Notes: generated by a model from the sequence alone, not told the origin. A stretch of 64,000 nt of DNA from Planctomycetaceae bacterium (GCA_021732975.1 JAKFWC010000022.1:1-64000); one strand, 5' to 3'; counted from the first letter of the stretch, positions 26,695 to 35,941 are shown. Numbers and translations: made by a program.

Positions 26695-27684
26695 TTAACT
26701 TTTCTTCCATTCCAAGAGCGTGCCGGCCCAGGAGTAGCCGACGCCGAAGCCGACGAGGACCAGCTTCTGCCCCGGTTTGAAGCGTCCCGCTTGCGCGCAT
26801 TCTTCCAGCAGCATGGGGATGGTCGCACTACAGGTGTTGCCAATGCTCGCCAGGCCCACCGGGACTTTTTCCGGCGGGAGTTTGTAGGCCGAAACAAGCC
26901 GTTGCACGAACACCGGGTTGGCCTGATGAAACAGATACCCGTCGACATCGGTCGCTTTCAGACCGACTTTGTCGAGTAAGCGTTCGATGACCCCCTTCAC
27001 CGTAGAGACCGCGAAACTGGCGATTTCGGCTCCCTTCATGTGCAGATACCGGTCTGAAGGTATCTCCGATGTCGGCTGGCGACTCGCCCCTGCTTTCACG
27101 ATCAGGTTCGGCGCGCCGCGGCCGTCGGTCCCGAGCACACTCGGACCGATCTCCGCCCACACGTTTGCCGCTTGATCCGTGATCAGGCTCGCCGTCGCCC
27201 CGTCACCAAAGAGGCTCGCCACCGACAGATCTTTCGGATGGCAATACTTCGAGTAAGTATCCCCCGCGAGCAGCAACACGTTCTTGGCCGATTCGGACAA
27301 AATGAGTGACCGCGCCAGCCACAACCCATAGGTGTAGCCGGAACATCCGAGTGTGACATCGAACGCGGCAACGGTTTGCGGAAGCTGCAAGCGGTCCTGG
27401 AGCACGCAGGCTGTCGACGGTAGAAAGTAGTCGGGCGATTGCGTGCAGACAATCAGCGCATCGATGGTCGAACGGTCGATGTTCCCAGCCGCGATGAGTT
27501 TCTCCGCGGCGCGGAAACAAAGGTCGCCCGCGGTCTCATCCGGCGCGGCAATGCGGCGCTCGGCGATCCCGGTTTTGGTGCGAATCCGGTCCGCCGTCCA
27601 ACCTTCCACGCCCGCTACCAACTCGTCGTTGGACTGTACGCGGGCGGCCAATTCCGTCGCGATGGAATGCAGGTACGCCTTCAT
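26695..27684 (-). CDS. 3-oxoacyl-ACP synthase III (KAS III-like)
   Basis: A 329-residue thiolase-fold enzyme that forms a carbon-carbon bond between an acyl starter and an ACP-bound extender. The Cys-His-Asn triad is complete: Cys114 (LGCSGYTYG), His253 (LFHQANP) and Asn283 (SIGNTCSATIP). The GDGATASL and VGFGVGYSWAG loops are typical. ATG 27684 overlaps the stop codon of the ACP gene (ATGA), which shows translational coupling. Its place in a small cluster with a dedicated ACP and two condensation-like proteins, and away from other fab genes, argues for a specialised product rather than bulk fatty-acid synthesis. FabH-like enzymes of this subgroup can also make esters or head-to-head products; the reaction is not settled by sequence. 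Confidence 0.9.
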   Translation of the reverse strand: MKAYLHSIATELAARVQSNDELVAGVEGWTADRIRTKTGIAERRIAAPDETAGDLCFRAAEKLIAAGNIDRSTIDALIVCTQSPDYFLPSTACVLQDRLQLPQTVAAFDVTLGCSGYTYGLWLARSLILSESAKNVLLLAGDTYSKYCHPKDLSVASLFGDGATASLITDQAANVWAEIGPSVLGTDGRGAPNLIVKAGASRQPTSEIPSDRYLHMKGAEIASFAVSTVKGVIERLLDKVGLKATDVDGYLFHQANPVFVQRLVSAYKLPPEKVPVGLASIGNTCSATIPMLLEECAQAGRFKPGQKLVLVGFGVGYSWAGTLLEWKKS

Positions 27685-27923
27685 GCGAGTTTCCCAGCAT
27701 CGCGCAAGATCTTCAGCACGGCTTCCACTGACGTGAGCGTCGTCGCCTGGGCGGGAGGAAGCGTCAGGTCATAGTCCCGCTGCAACATGAAGACCAGTTC
27801 GACGACCGCCATCGAATCCCACGCGGGAACATCGGCCGCCACCGTCGTCGGCGAAATCGTGGACCGACTCACTTGCAGACACTCGGCAATACCATCCAGA
27901 ACTTGATCGACCGTGGCACTCAT
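27681..27923 (-). CDS. Acyl carrier protein
   Basis: An 80-residue carrier protein. Ser37 in PAWDSMAVVELV is the phosphopantetheine site, and the four-helix pattern and acidic helix II are normal. ATG 27923 is chosen because AGGAAG lies 7 bases upstream; a longer frame from 28148 only reads through the previous gene. It overlaps the KAS III start by 4 bases and lies 11 bp after the first condensation-like gene, so the three are one operon. It is probably a dedicated carrier for this pathway. Confidence 0.9.
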   Translation of the reverse strand: MSATVDQVLDGIAECLQVSRSTISPTTVAADVPAWDSMAVVELVFMLQRDYDLTLPPAQATTLTSVEAVLKILRDAGKLA

Positions 27924-27934
27924 TTCCGGCTTCC

Positions 27935-29269
27935 TTATGATGCGGTCGGCGGACAGAGCGGTGCCCAACCAACGTAGCGTGACAAATGAAAATCGATCCG
28001 TTCCGCGAACCGGCGCACAAACGAGCCCGGCCCCGACCCGACGGCGAGCGTCAGGCGCGTCCCGCAGGTGGACATCCCGATCATAATCGCCGGTTGCCGC
28101 CATGTCCCCTGTGTGCTGTAGCCGTTCTCGATGGAGACCCCGTCCCACGCTTCCTCCGGCTTTCCGAATTCACCCAGGTCGGAGATCAACACCATCGGGG
28201 CCTTGTCCGCAGCCTCATTCATCCGTCTGAAATTTCGTTTCGTATTCGCAAAGGGATTCCAGTGGAGATACTGCCGCAAGAGAGGAAGATCGAGCGACAG
28301 CGCACTTTGCGACAACCCGAAGTGCGGCCCGCGTTGTGCCGCGAGTTGCGTTCGGACCTGTTCGACGATGGCGGGGACATCGGCCGCGTGTTGCGGATCG
28401 ATCCAGACGGAGACCTGTCCGGTCAGCATACTCGCCGGGGCGGCTTGCTCCGCTGCGGGCAGATACCGTCGAAGATTCACGGGCAAATTGATGGGGATGC
28501 GCACCCCTTCGGTGAAGGTGAGGACATCCCGCAGGGCGATGTAGGTCACCGCGATGATCACCATCGCCGCTGTGGCCCGATCGCGCATCGCCCGCGCCGT
28601 AAGTGCCGAGGCTGCGCCTTCCGGATAGTGCAGGAATTGTGGCGAAACGTACGGGTCATCCTCCGTCGGCGTGGGAAGCGTAAACCCGCGGGCCGTGCCG
28701 GACCGTTTCACAAAAACCAGCAGTTCCTGAAAGAGTTTCCAGCGAGTGCGGAGATTCGCCAACGGTCGCAGCAGGGCCAAGGCGGTGCGACGGATGACGG
28801 GGCCGTCCGTTGCGGGAACTTCATCTTGCCGTTGGTAATGTTCGGCAATCGACTGTAGCAGATGTCGGGCGGCGTTGGCATCGGCGAGGCGATGATCGAT
28901 GCGGAGACAAACGTGGTCGCTCTGCGGCGTTCGCAGGATCATCACCCGCGCGGCGGCTTCCACTCCCGAATCGAGGATCCGTCCCCAGGCGGCGAACCGC
29001 TCTTCCGACGACGCACACGCTTCCACGGTGACCAATGCCGCTCGGTCTTCTCGCGGGATGAATGACCAGTACGGCGTCCACCAATGCGTTACGAACCGGT
29101 AACTCCACATCGGCTCGGCGGCGAGCGCACACAGAAAGGCCTGCGTCATCCGCCGTTCATCAATCGCCCCGGCGAATTCCAGGACGCAATTCACATCCCC
29201 CTGGTAGTCGGGCACCATCGCCGCAAACCACCGCTCGTAATACTGGCTGGGAATGCGCGCCGGGGACAT
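27935..29269 (-). CDS. Condensation-domain-like acyltransferase 1
   Basis: A 444-residue paralogue of the protein encoded at 25312. The active-site motif is LRIDHRLADANA (His126, Asp130), again with Asp in place of the first His of HHxxxDG. Later blocks, NLPVNLRRYLP, RGPHFGLSQS and VLISDLGEFGKP, line up with the paralogue. ATG 29269 is chosen because the homology with the paralogue starts there (MSPARIP versus MSRARRIP); a TTG nine codons upstream is less likely. It is the first gene of the operon. The two enzymes may act on two different hydroxyl or amino groups of one acceptor, or one may have lost activity; both keep the catalytic His. Confidence 0.8.
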   Translation of the reverse strand: MSPARIPSQYYERWFAAMVPDYQGDVNCVLEFAGAIDERRMTQAFLCALAAEPMWSYRFVTHWWTPYWSFIPREDRAALVTVEACASSEERFAAWGRILDSGVEAAARVMILRTPQSDHVCLRIDHRLADANAARHLLQSIAEHYQRQDEVPATDGPVIRRTALALLRPLANLRTRWKLFQELLVFVKRSGTARGFTLPTPTEDDPYVSPQFLHYPEGAASALTARAMRDRATAAMVIIAVTYIALRDVLTFTEGVRIPINLPVNLRRYLPAAEQAAPASMLTGQVSVWIDPQHAADVPAIVEQVRTQLAAQRGPHFGLSQSALSLDLPLLRQYLHWNPFANTKRNFRRMNEAADKAPMVLISDLGEFGKPEEAWDGVSIENGYSTQGTWRQPAIMIGMSTCGTRLTLAVGSGPGSFVRRFAERIDFHLSRYVGWAPLCPPTAS

Positions 29270-29637
29270 GGAAGAAATCTGACTCAAAAACCGCAAGGGA
29301 AGCGAACGGCCGGATGGGAGTTAGGCCACGTTAAAATCCTGATGCCTGGGCACTTCGGCTGTCTACCGGAGTTCGGCACAATCTCCGGGAAACCCAAGGT
29401 TTTTCCGAGCCGGTCGCCTTCGCCGCGGGGAAAGCGATTCTCAAAACGCGGATGCGGATCGTAGGGCGTGAGGAAATCGGCGAAAAATCGTCTCTACCAA
29501 TGAAGACACTTGTATTGTCTGTGAGGGATTTGTTCAATTTGTCATAGCACCGCGATTTGCTCCATCGCTCTGCCCTTATCCGTACGGTGGCCGTTTCCCG
29601 TCAAACCACGGGACTCTTTTTCAGAAATCGTTTCGGC
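29270..29637. other. Divergent intergenic region of the acyl/condensation cluster
   Basis: 368 bp between the operon start and the divergent membrane acyltransferase. It should hold the promoters of both. I see no clear sigma-70 box pair, operator or hairpin, only a T/A-richer patch near 29495-29545. Confidence 0.4.
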
Positions 29638-30900
29638 ATGAATGCGGTGGGTGTGGACCACACCCGCACGGATGCGGACGTGATGACGGAGGCGGAGAAC
29701 CTCCCAGCAACGACGCTGGTCGATGACCCGAGCGGGGTCATGCCAGCGGTAGCGGTACCATCGCTCTCGCCGCCGCGGGTGCTGATCAAACCCGAGCGGT
29801 TGGACTCGCCGCCGAAGGTGCTGATGCGGCGATTCGCCTTTCTCGATGGTCTGCGGGCGCTCTCGGCTCAAGCGATTGTCTGGCATCACATCGCTTTTTA
29901 TGGGCCGCTATCAGACATCGCTTATCCGCTGCTTCCCACCGTGATTGACGCTTTGGCCGAGTATGGACGGATGGCGGTGCAGATTTTTCTGGTAATTGGT
30001 GGATTCGTCGCCGCCCAGGGACTGTCGCGTGCCGTTCCGAAATCAGGAGCCGAATTGACACGGCAGATCGCCAAGCGGTACTGGCGGCTGGCGTGGCCGT
30101 ACTTGGCGATTCTGATGGTTGCTGTACTGGCGAACGGCATCGCTTCGCAATGGATGACGCACGATTCCATTGCATCGCCACCCACCGTGCCGCAACTCAT
30201 CGCGCATGTCTTCTTCCTGCAGACTTTACTGGGCTATGAATCGCTATCGTCCGGTCTGTGGTACCTCGCGATTGACTTGCAACTCAGCCTGATGACGCTG
30301 ATTCTCTGCTCGGCTGTCGGGGTGGTCGCGAGGTCTTGTGGCCGCAAAGAGTCCACACATCGCTGGTCGTTTGTGGTCTTCTTTCCGATCGCTGCGGCAG
30401 CCCTGTTTTCGTGGAACCGCGACCCCGATCACGACATCTGGGCTGGGTATTATTTCGGCAGTTATTTTCTGGGAATCGCGACGGCCTGGGTGCTGTCGGA
30501 CCAGATTCCACGTGCATGGTACATCGCCGCCGTTGCGTTAGCGGCGGCCGCATTAGCCTACGACTTCCGTATCCGATTGGCGATTGCGTTGGTGACGTGC
30601 CTCGTGATCACGTTTGCGGGAATCACCGGCGGGCTGGAACGCTGGCTGCGGTCGCCCGTGATGGATTACCTCGCGCGAACCAGTTACAGCCTGTTCCTGA
30701 TTCACTTCCCGATCTGCCTGGTAATCAATGCGATCCTGAGCGAACCGGCCGCCAACCGCCCGCAACTGGCACTGGCCGGAATGGTGCTCGCCTGGTTCGT
30801 CAGTTGTCTTGCCGCGATCGGGTTCTACCACGGGGTGGAGAAGGCATCGCTGTGTCGCGTTGCAGCGATCCATCGCCTTGCTGCACGACCTGTATCTTGA
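29638..30900 (+). CDS. Membrane acyltransferase, family 3 (OafA-like)
   Basis: A 420-residue integral membrane O-acyltransferase. After a ~60-residue hydrophilic N-terminus, the domain opens with RRFAFLDGLRALSAQAIVWH, the acyltransferase-3 signature with the Arg and His used in acyl transfer. About ten transmembrane helices follow, ending with LARTSYSLFLIHFPICLV. Members move acetyl or longer acyl groups from the cytoplasm to sugars or lipids at the outer face. ATG 29638 is used; the next Met (GTDADVM region, about codon 16) is possible. It is divergent from the condensation/KAS III operon, so it may modify or export the same product (inference). Confidence 0.85.
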   Translation: MNAVGVDHTRTDADVMTEAENLPATTLVDDPSGVMPAVAVPSLSPPRVLIKPERLDSPPKVLMRRFAFLDGLRALSAQAIVWHHIAFYGPLSDIAYPLLPTVIDALAEYGRMAVQIFLVIGGFVAAQGLSRAVPKSGAELTRQIAKRYWRLAWPYLAILMVAVLANGIASQWMTHDSIASPPTVPQLIAHVFFLQTLLGYESLSSGLWYLAIDLQLSLMTLILCSAVGVVARSCGRKESTHRWSFVVFFPIAAAALFSWNRDPDHDIWAGYYFGSYFLGIATAWVLSDQIPRAWYIAAVALAAAALAYDFRIRLAIALVTCLVITFAGITGGLERWLRSPVMDYLARTSYSLFLIHFPICLVINAILSEPAANRPQLALAGMVLAWFVSCLAAIGFYHGVEKASLCRVAAIHRLAARPVS

Positions 30901-31357
30901 CGTTCGGGAATCGCTGCTGGAATCGGGCAATTCCTTGACGGGTCGCCGATGTTTCTGCCTGTTCGAGTGGTACGACAGCCAAGCGGGTGCCCGCTTTCGT
31001 GTTCTTTTCGTAGAGCAAGATTCGATCGAGATTGCGAACCACCATCAGTTCGTTGATCGTATTATCCGTAAAGTCCCGCGGCTCCATACAAATGGTGAGT
31101 CGTCGCGAACACAAGAAGCGCGCGTTACTGCCCAACACGCGACTCAACACAAAATACAATTCGCCGGGCTCGTAGTTCTCAGACGTTGAACCGTGCAGGC
31201 GAATGTAGTTCAGCGCACCTTCTTCGGCGTCGTTTGTCAGACCGCCGATCCATGTGCAGACGAAGACCAAGAAGGCCACCGCGAAGGCCACAATTAGAAC
31301 GGACCGCAGCCGACCTTGCGGGATCAGACGGAAAGGTCGTCGGGTTTCGGTCGTCAT
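30800..31357 (-). CDS. Small single-pass membrane protein
   Basis: A 185-residue protein with one transmembrane helix (SVLIVAFAVAFLVFVCTWIG, about 19-38) and a ~145-residue outer part containing a Cys pair (FLCSRRLTICMEPRDF). It has no known motif. Its 3' end overlaps the acyltransferase gene by 101 bp on the opposite strand, so the last ~33 residues are low-complexity and may be the less reliable part. ATG 31357 is chosen; GTG 31369 is an alternative. It sits 3' to 5' ahead of a GDPD gene on the same strand. Function unknown. Confidence 0.55.
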   Translation of the reverse strand: MTTETRRPFRLIPQGRLRSVLIVAFAVAFLVFVCTWIGGLTNDAEEGALNYIRLHGSTSENYEPGELYFVLSRVLGSNARFLCSRRLTICMEPRDFTDNTINELMVVRNLDRILLYEKNTKAGTRLAVVPLEQAETSATRQGIARFQQRFPNVKIQVVQQGDGSLQRDTAMPSPPRGRTRSRQDN

Positions 31358-31388
31358 CGGTCGCGACACTTTCCATGCCCTTCACCCG

Positions 31389-32219
31389 TTATGGTTGCGT
31401 GAGTTGTTCGCGCAGCCACAGCGGGCGATCGGTCGTAATTCCCTGCACGCCGGCGGCAATCATCTGGTGAGCGACCTTCACATCGTTCACCGTCCAGACG
31501 AGCAACTCCAAACCAGCAGCTTTGACGCGATCGCCAAACCCACGATCGATCAGATCGCACGCAGAGAGGTCCAACCCATCGGCATGCAGTTCCTTCGCAG
31601 TCTGAATCAGCGAGTCCACCGAGTGATTCCACTCGCCGGTTTGCTTGTCCTTTTTCACGGACACGATCCAGTAGACTTTGCACTCCGGCAACGTTTTCTT
31701 CGATGCCGCGACCACATCTTTGTTGAAACTGATGACCGCGGTTTCGCTCGTCGGTCGTTTCGCCACGGCCAGCACGCGCTGCAACTCGGGCACGATCTCC
31801 GGGCCGCACTTCACTTCAATGAAGACCCGTTTGCCCTTTGGAATGGTCGCCAGGGCTTCCGACAACAGCGGGATCCGTTCGCCGGTGTACTTTTTGTCTT
31901 TCCAGGCACCGACATCGAGCCTGCGCAGTTCTTGGTAGGTCTGTTCGACGACTTTCTTGTCGACTCCCGCGGCGCGTTTGGTGTCGGCGTCGTGACTCAA
32001 GATGATCTGCCCGTCTTTCGACAAATACACATCGAACTCGACGGCGTCCGCCTGCTGTTCCCATCCTAGCTTGATGGCGGCCAGCGTGTTCTCGGGCGCA
32101 TCGTAAGAGGCCCCGCGATGGCCGACGATTTCGACGCTTGCCGGACGGTCATTCGCCATGCTCGTCAATCCCCCACAGGCGATCACCAGAACCGCCGCCA
32201 TCGCACCCAACCGCCGCAT
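31389..32219 (-). CDS. Glycerophosphodiester phosphodiesterase
   Basis: A 276-residue exported enzyme that splits glycerophosphodiesters into glycerol-3-phosphate and an alcohol. A signal peptide covers about residues 1-22. The GDPD motif set is complete: VGHRGASYDAPENT (catalytic His and Arg), AVEFDVYLSKDG (metal Glu/Asp), LSHDADTKR (second His) and VFIEVKCGPE. Length is normal for the UgpQ/GlpQ group. It follows the NHL protein on the same strand after a REP-like hairpin. A role in recycling phospholipid head groups in the periplasm is expected. Confidence 0.92.
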   Translation of the reverse strand: MRRLGAMAAVLVIACGGLTSMANDRPASVEIVGHRGASYDAPENTLAAIKLGWEQQADAVEFDVYLSKDGQIILSHDADTKRAAGVDKKVVEQTYQELRRLDVGAWKDKKYTGERIPLLSEALATIPKGKRVFIEVKCGPEIVPELQRVLAVAKRPTSETAVISFNKDVVAASKKTLPECKVYWIVSVKKDKQTGEWNHSVDSLIQTAKELHADGLDLSACDLIDRGFGDRVKAAGLELLVWTVNDVKVAHQMIAAGVQGITTDRPLWLREQLTQP

Positions 32220-32303
32220 TGTCCATCTCCACAGTAAGTGAATCCCCGAACGACATGCTGCAACAGTATCGCGGTGAGATCAAGATTGAATGAACGCCCT
32301 CGA

Positions 32304-32330
32304 AGCCCAGGGACTGCCGTCCCTGAGATG
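32304..32330 (-). terminator. REP-like palindrome after the NHL protein gene
   Basis: CAGGGAC-TGCC-GTCCCTG (32308-32325) with the flank GAAGCCCAGGGACTG. It is just past the NHL stop codon. The flank AACGCCCTCGAAGCCCAGGGA is shared with the copy at 35930-35954, so the repeated unit is larger than the stem. Confidence 0.65.
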
Positions 32331-32332
32331 TT

Positions 32333-33202
32333 CTACTTCGCGCGCAGAAACCGCTGAATCCGCTTCCCATTCACTTCCGCCACGAGCAACTCCCCTTTCG
32401 ATGTGATCGCCATCAGATGCGGCAGCTTCAGCGTCTCGGGGGTGCCCCACGTCGCGGTGATTTCGCCTTTGCGATCCATGTGGACGATGTGGTGCTTGTC
32501 CCCTTCGGAAGCCAACAATTCGTCACCGATGACAATCAGCCCGAACGGATTGCCGAACCCGCTCCAATCGGCGAGGTGTTGCCCGTTCGTTTCAAACACC
32601 TGCACGCGCTGATTGCCCCGGTCCGCGACATAAATCCGATCCTCGGCGTCGATCGCCAGGCCGTGCGCCGTCGCAAATTCGCCGGGGCCTTTGCCTTTCT
32701 TGCCCCACTGCAGCAGAAACTTTCCCGTGGAGTCGAACTTCGCAATGCGGGCATTGCCGCTGTCGGCGACATAGAAGTTGCCATGGGAATCGAAGACGAC
32801 ATCATCGGGAGCGCGAAAGCCCTCCGCAGCGTTCCCGGCTTTGCCTTCGGTCCCGATCGTTTTCAACAGTTCGCCGTCCGTGGAAAACATGCGCAGAACA
32901 TGATTGCCGTTATCGGTGGTCCACAGATGACCGTCGCGGTCGAAACGCAACCCGTGGGGGACCTTGAACAATCCCTTGCCCCAACTGCGGAGGAACTTTC
33001 CGTCGGCATCGAACTGCAAGAGGGGTGATTCTCCGCGCTGCAGAACGTAAATGCGATCTTTCGCATCGACCGCGACCGCCGAAACGGCTTCCAGTTTGAC
33101 AGTATCCGGAATTTCCAGAAAGCCATTGGAAGTAAACGGATCGGCTGCAGACGCGGGATTCCATGCAACCAGACAGAGACCGACCATCAACCAGCGTGCC
33201 AT
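32333..33202 (-). CDS. Exported NHL-repeat beta-propeller protein
   Basis: A 289-residue exported protein with a signal peptide (residues 1-19, WNPASAAD) and six NHL repeats forming a propeller, for example PHGLRFDRDGHLWTTDNGNH, PDDVVFDSHGNFYVADSGNA and AHGLAIDAEDRIYVADRGNQ. The His and Asn/Asp pattern is like that of peptidyl-alpha-hydroxyglycine lyase, but the metal-site set was not confirmed, so binding or scaffold functions are equally likely. Start ATG 33202 follows GAGGAAG. It stands alone with a palindromic terminator. Confidence 0.85.
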   Translation of the reverse strand: MARWLMVGLCLVAWNPASAADPFTSNGFLEIPDTVKLEAVSAVAVDAKDRIYVLQRGESPLLQFDADGKFLRSWGKGLFKVPHGLRFDRDGHLWTTDNGNHVLRMFSTDGELLKTIGTEGKAGNAAEGFRAPDDVVFDSHGNFYVADSGNARIAKFDSTGKFLLQWGKKGKGPGEFATAHGLAIDAEDRIYVADRGNQRVQVFETNGQHLADWSGFGNPFGLIVIGDELLASEGDKHHIVHMDRKGEITATWGTPETLKLPHLMAITSKGELLVAEVNGKRIQRFLRAK

Positions 33203-33309
33203 GTTGTCTTCCTCACAGGGGATTCATCAGGAATGGAGCGCATGAAAACGAACACGGCCTCCGTGAAGAGGCCGTGATTCTGCAAGATGCTGGCGACAGA
33301 CAAGGTGGC

Positions 33310-34335
33310 TTAGAACTTCTGGTCGCCGATGTTTTCCCGGCCGTTGCGGGTCATCAACGCCATCAGCACATTGCGGTCCATATTGACGCCGAGGGTTTTC
33401 GTGCTGCCGTCCACCATCCCGGCGACGAACACTCCCGAGTGCATGCTGCCGAACGAAAAGCGGTGGTTGCCGTTCGCTGCCGAAAGCCAGTGCCCGCCCG
33501 TCAAAGCGTCACCCAGTACGATCTCGCCCGCCGCAGTGCGGTCGGCGAGGGTTGCCCCTCCCACGCAACAACTTTCCGCATCGGCCCAGAAGCCGAGATA
33601 GGATTCGCCGATGAGGATCGTCGTCGTCACACCATCCCCCACATCCGCGAAGCCGACAGCACTATTCACAAACAACATCCCGTTGTTCCCACCCAGCATC
33701 GTACTGGTGTTCGTATCCCACTGAAGCGTTCCCAGATTCCCCCGATAGGTGGTATAACCCAGGGGGATTTGGTTCTGTGCCGGCAACAGCGGACGTGCCG
33801 AAGGAAGAATCGCGCTCGGGCAGGTATAGGTTGGGATGACGTTGGCCAGATATTGCAAGTTGGGCGATGGCCCCCCGGTGGTGCAGTCAAAGAACTTGCC
33901 GATGGGTGAATATTGAAGTTGGACGGTGCTCTGATCCAACTGTCCCAGAATCGTGGATTGCCAGCCCCAGAGATTGCTGACGATCCAATTATTGATAATC
34001 AGCGGCGACTGACCCTGAGGAGGCTTCACGGGAAACTGATAGATTTCAGGAAACTGCTGCGGCGGAATCGGGATTGGGGCCTCGCACGGAAGGCCGGGTG
34101 ACACCATTCCCGGCGGAAAGACGCGGTTGCTGCTTTCGTAGTTGTGCAACGCCAGCACCAGATTTTTGACGTTGTTAATGCACTGCGTTTTGCGGGCCGT
34201 TTCCCGGGCCCCCTGCACGGCGGGCAACAGCAACGCGATGAGCATCGCAATGATCGCCATCACGACGAGCAGTTCGATGAGCGTAAATCCCCGGCGCGAT
34301 GCCGGTCCGACCTGAAGACGCGCTTGTCCGACCAT
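33310..34335 (-). CDS. DUF1559 pseudopilin-like protein
   Basis: A 341-residue member of DUF1559, one of the largest planctomycete families. It has a type IV prepilin leader, [20 protein letters not shown], with the Gly-Phe cleavage site and Glu at +5. The C-terminal H-x9-DG box is [13 protein letters not shown]. Cleavage and N-methylation by PilD followed by assembly or export through a type II secretion pseudopilus is the accepted idea. ATG 34335 follows GAGGAG. No other pil/gsp genes are near, which is normal for this dispersed family. Confidence 0.95.
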   Translation of the reverse strand: MVGQARLQVGPASRRGFTLIELLVVMAIIAMLIALLLPAVQGARETARKTQCINNVKNLVLALHNYESSNRVFPPGMVSPGLPCEAPIPIPPQQFPEIYQFPVKPPQGQSPLIINNWIVSNLWGWQSTILGQLDQSTVQLQYSPIGKFFDCTTGGPSPNLQYLANVIPTYTCPSAILPSARPLLPAQNQIPLGYTTYRGNLGTLQWDTNTSTMLGGNNGMLFVNSAVGFADVGDGVTTTILIGESYLGFWADAESCCVGGATLADRTAAGEIVLGDALTGGHWLSAANGNHRFSFGSMHSGVFVAGMVDGSTKTLGVNMDRNVLMALMTRNGRENIGDQKF

Positions 34336-34527
34336 CCCGGTTGCTCCTCACGAACGATCCGCCCACCACGGCGAACGGCCCGGTATCACGTGTTCAAAGA
34401 TTCTCCCCGCACCGGCAGACTAGCAATCCCGGCGGTGGAATGCAAATTTTCCTGGCGATTTCACGGGCGAAGGCACCTCATTTTGATCCTCGCCTCTTCC
34501 TAAACGAGGCGAAACGACGGAAATCAA

Positions 34528-35148
34528 CTACTCCGCCGCGATTAAAAAGGGACGCCAACTGGAATATTTCTGCGATTGTAAATGTTGAAACAGCAGCGGA
34601 TTGCGGGCGGGTTTCCGTGGTGGGCGCATCAGTTTCATCCCCGCTTCATGCGGTGTCCGGCCTCCCTTGCGAACATTGCAATCGAGGCAACTACAAACGA
34701 TGTTTTCCCACGAAGTCGGCCCGCCGCGGCTTTTCGGCATCACGTGGTCCAAACTCAGCCGTTGGGTTCCATACCGGCGGCCGCAGTACTGGCATATGTA
34801 ATCGTCGCGGAGAAAAATATTACGCCGATTGAATTTGATCGAATTTCGCGGCAGCCGCTCGTACCGCAGCAGCCGCACCACCCGTGGTACCTGAATTTCA
34901 AAATTGACGGCTTGAATCCAGTCGCGGTGATCGGCCATGTCGCCAAGTTCCAACCGCAGCAGGCTCGATTCCAGCCAGCCGTCGAAATCGTAGGATTGGT
35001 AGCTGCCGTCCTCAACCGAAATGACTTCGGCCAGACCTTTAAAGAGCAGGCAGAAAGCGCGTCGCACGGAAACGACATGGACGGGAGCGTATTGGCGATT
35101 GAGGGCCAATACGCTGGCGTGTATCGCGGACGGAGCACTGGCAATCAT
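34528..35148 (-). CDS. HNH endonuclease family protein
   Basis: A 206-residue protein with an HNH domain in its second half: IFLRDDYICQYCGRRY, LSLDHVMPKSRGG, then NIVCSCLDCNVRKG, giving two zinc-binding CxxC pairs and the catalytic His of the DH pair. The N-terminal ~100 residues (VLALNRQYAPVHVVSVRRAF) are the usual partner domain for this subgroup. No restriction methylase, phage gene or toxin partner lies nearby, so it is probably a housekeeping nuclease of unknown target. ATG 35148 is chosen; longer frames add Pro-rich residues only. Confidence 0.88.
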   Translation of the reverse strand: MIASAPSAIHASVLALNRQYAPVHVVSVRRAFCLLFKGLAEVISVEDGSYQSYDFDGWLESSLLRLELGDMADHRDWIQAVNFEIQVPRVVRLLRYERLPRNSIKFNRRNIFLRDDYICQYCGRRYGTQRLSLDHVMPKSRGGPTSWENIVCSCLDCNVRKGGRTPHEAGMKLMRPPRKPARNPLLFQHLQSQKYSSWRPFLIAAE

Positions 35149-35528
35149 CAACCGCACACCCCCTGCTAGGAACCATCCCGGGGGCAGACACGGCGAGCGC
35201 ACACTTCATCCCGATCCGCTGCTGGCGTCTCGGAATCAAGCCGATCCCCTGCCTGCGCGGCGGAATGGACACCACCGGTGGGCCGAAGTTCGTTCCGCCC
35301 GACGGTGCCATTTCGTCGTGACAAGAATTCTAAACGGCGATCATCCAGAAGGGCAAGGATATCGGAACCACGCTTGCCGCTTTGCGGAAGAACCGACATC
35401 CCATGTGAGTCTCCGTCTTTTGCTCCCGGTACTGGTGCGTACCTTTCCACGCGACCATAATGGATACCAGAGAACCGTACAGTGACGAATCGTCGTCGGG
35501 CCGCGTTCTGTCAACAGGAGAGTGTCCC
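35149..35528. other. Divergent gap without a recognised gene
   Basis: 380 bp between the HNH gene and the secreted Tyr/Pro-rich protein. No open frame with family likeness and no strong hairpin were seen. It should carry both promoters. Confidence 0.4.
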
Positions 35529-35921
35529 ATGTTCCGCATGCTGACTTTGGTCGTGATCGTAGCTTCTAGTGCAGTCGCATCGGCGCAGGAATACGTCAAC
35601 GGCTATACCTACGTCGCCCCGAGCTATTACCTCGCGCCGCCGGTGGTGACGTATGCACCGGGCTATGTCGCCGCGCCATATTACGTCGCGCAGCCATACG
35701 TTGTGCAGCAGCCAGTGTACCCGGCGCCGTATCTCACTCCCGCGCCGGCAGTCGTGTCGTACCCCGTGGCCCCCGCCGCCGGGTATTACAAAGAGCGAGT
35801 GAAGTATCGCCCCCGCGAAATCGAATACACGCTCCGCGGCTACGGCCCGAACGGTCGCCGCGAAAAGGTGGAAATCGAATACAACCGTCGCGGTATCGAA
35901 ATCGAATACCGCCGCCGATGA
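35529..35921 (+). CDS. Small secreted Tyr/Pro/Val-rich protein
   Basis: A 130-residue protein with a signal peptide (LTLVVIVASSAVASAQE, cleavage near residue 19). Next comes a low-complexity stretch of Tyr, Pro, Val and Ala (short repeats like APYYVAQPYVVQQP), then a highly charged tail with alternating Arg and Glu (YRPREIEYTLRGYGPNGRRE). It is probably an envelope or surface structural protein; the alternating charged end could form strands. ATG 35529 follows AGGAG by 8 bases. Function unknown. Confidence 0.75.
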   Translation: MFRMLTLVVIVASSAVASAQEYVNGYTYVAPSYYLAPPVVTYAPGYVAAPYYVAQPYVVQQPVYPAPYLTPAPAVVSYPVAPAAGYYKERVKYRPREIEYTLRGYGPNGRREKVEIEYNRRGIEIEYRRR

Positions 35922-35941
35922 TCGTTGGATGCAACGCCCCC

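Noticed and set aside
31254..32069. Plus-strand frame of 271 codons opposite the GDPD gene
   Set aside because: Shadow of the GDPD reading frame, which has the full catalytic motif set.
34528..35148. Restriction system or homing endonuclease
   Set aside because: The HNH protein has no methylase or intron/intein nearby, and its N-terminal domain is that of a common free-standing group.
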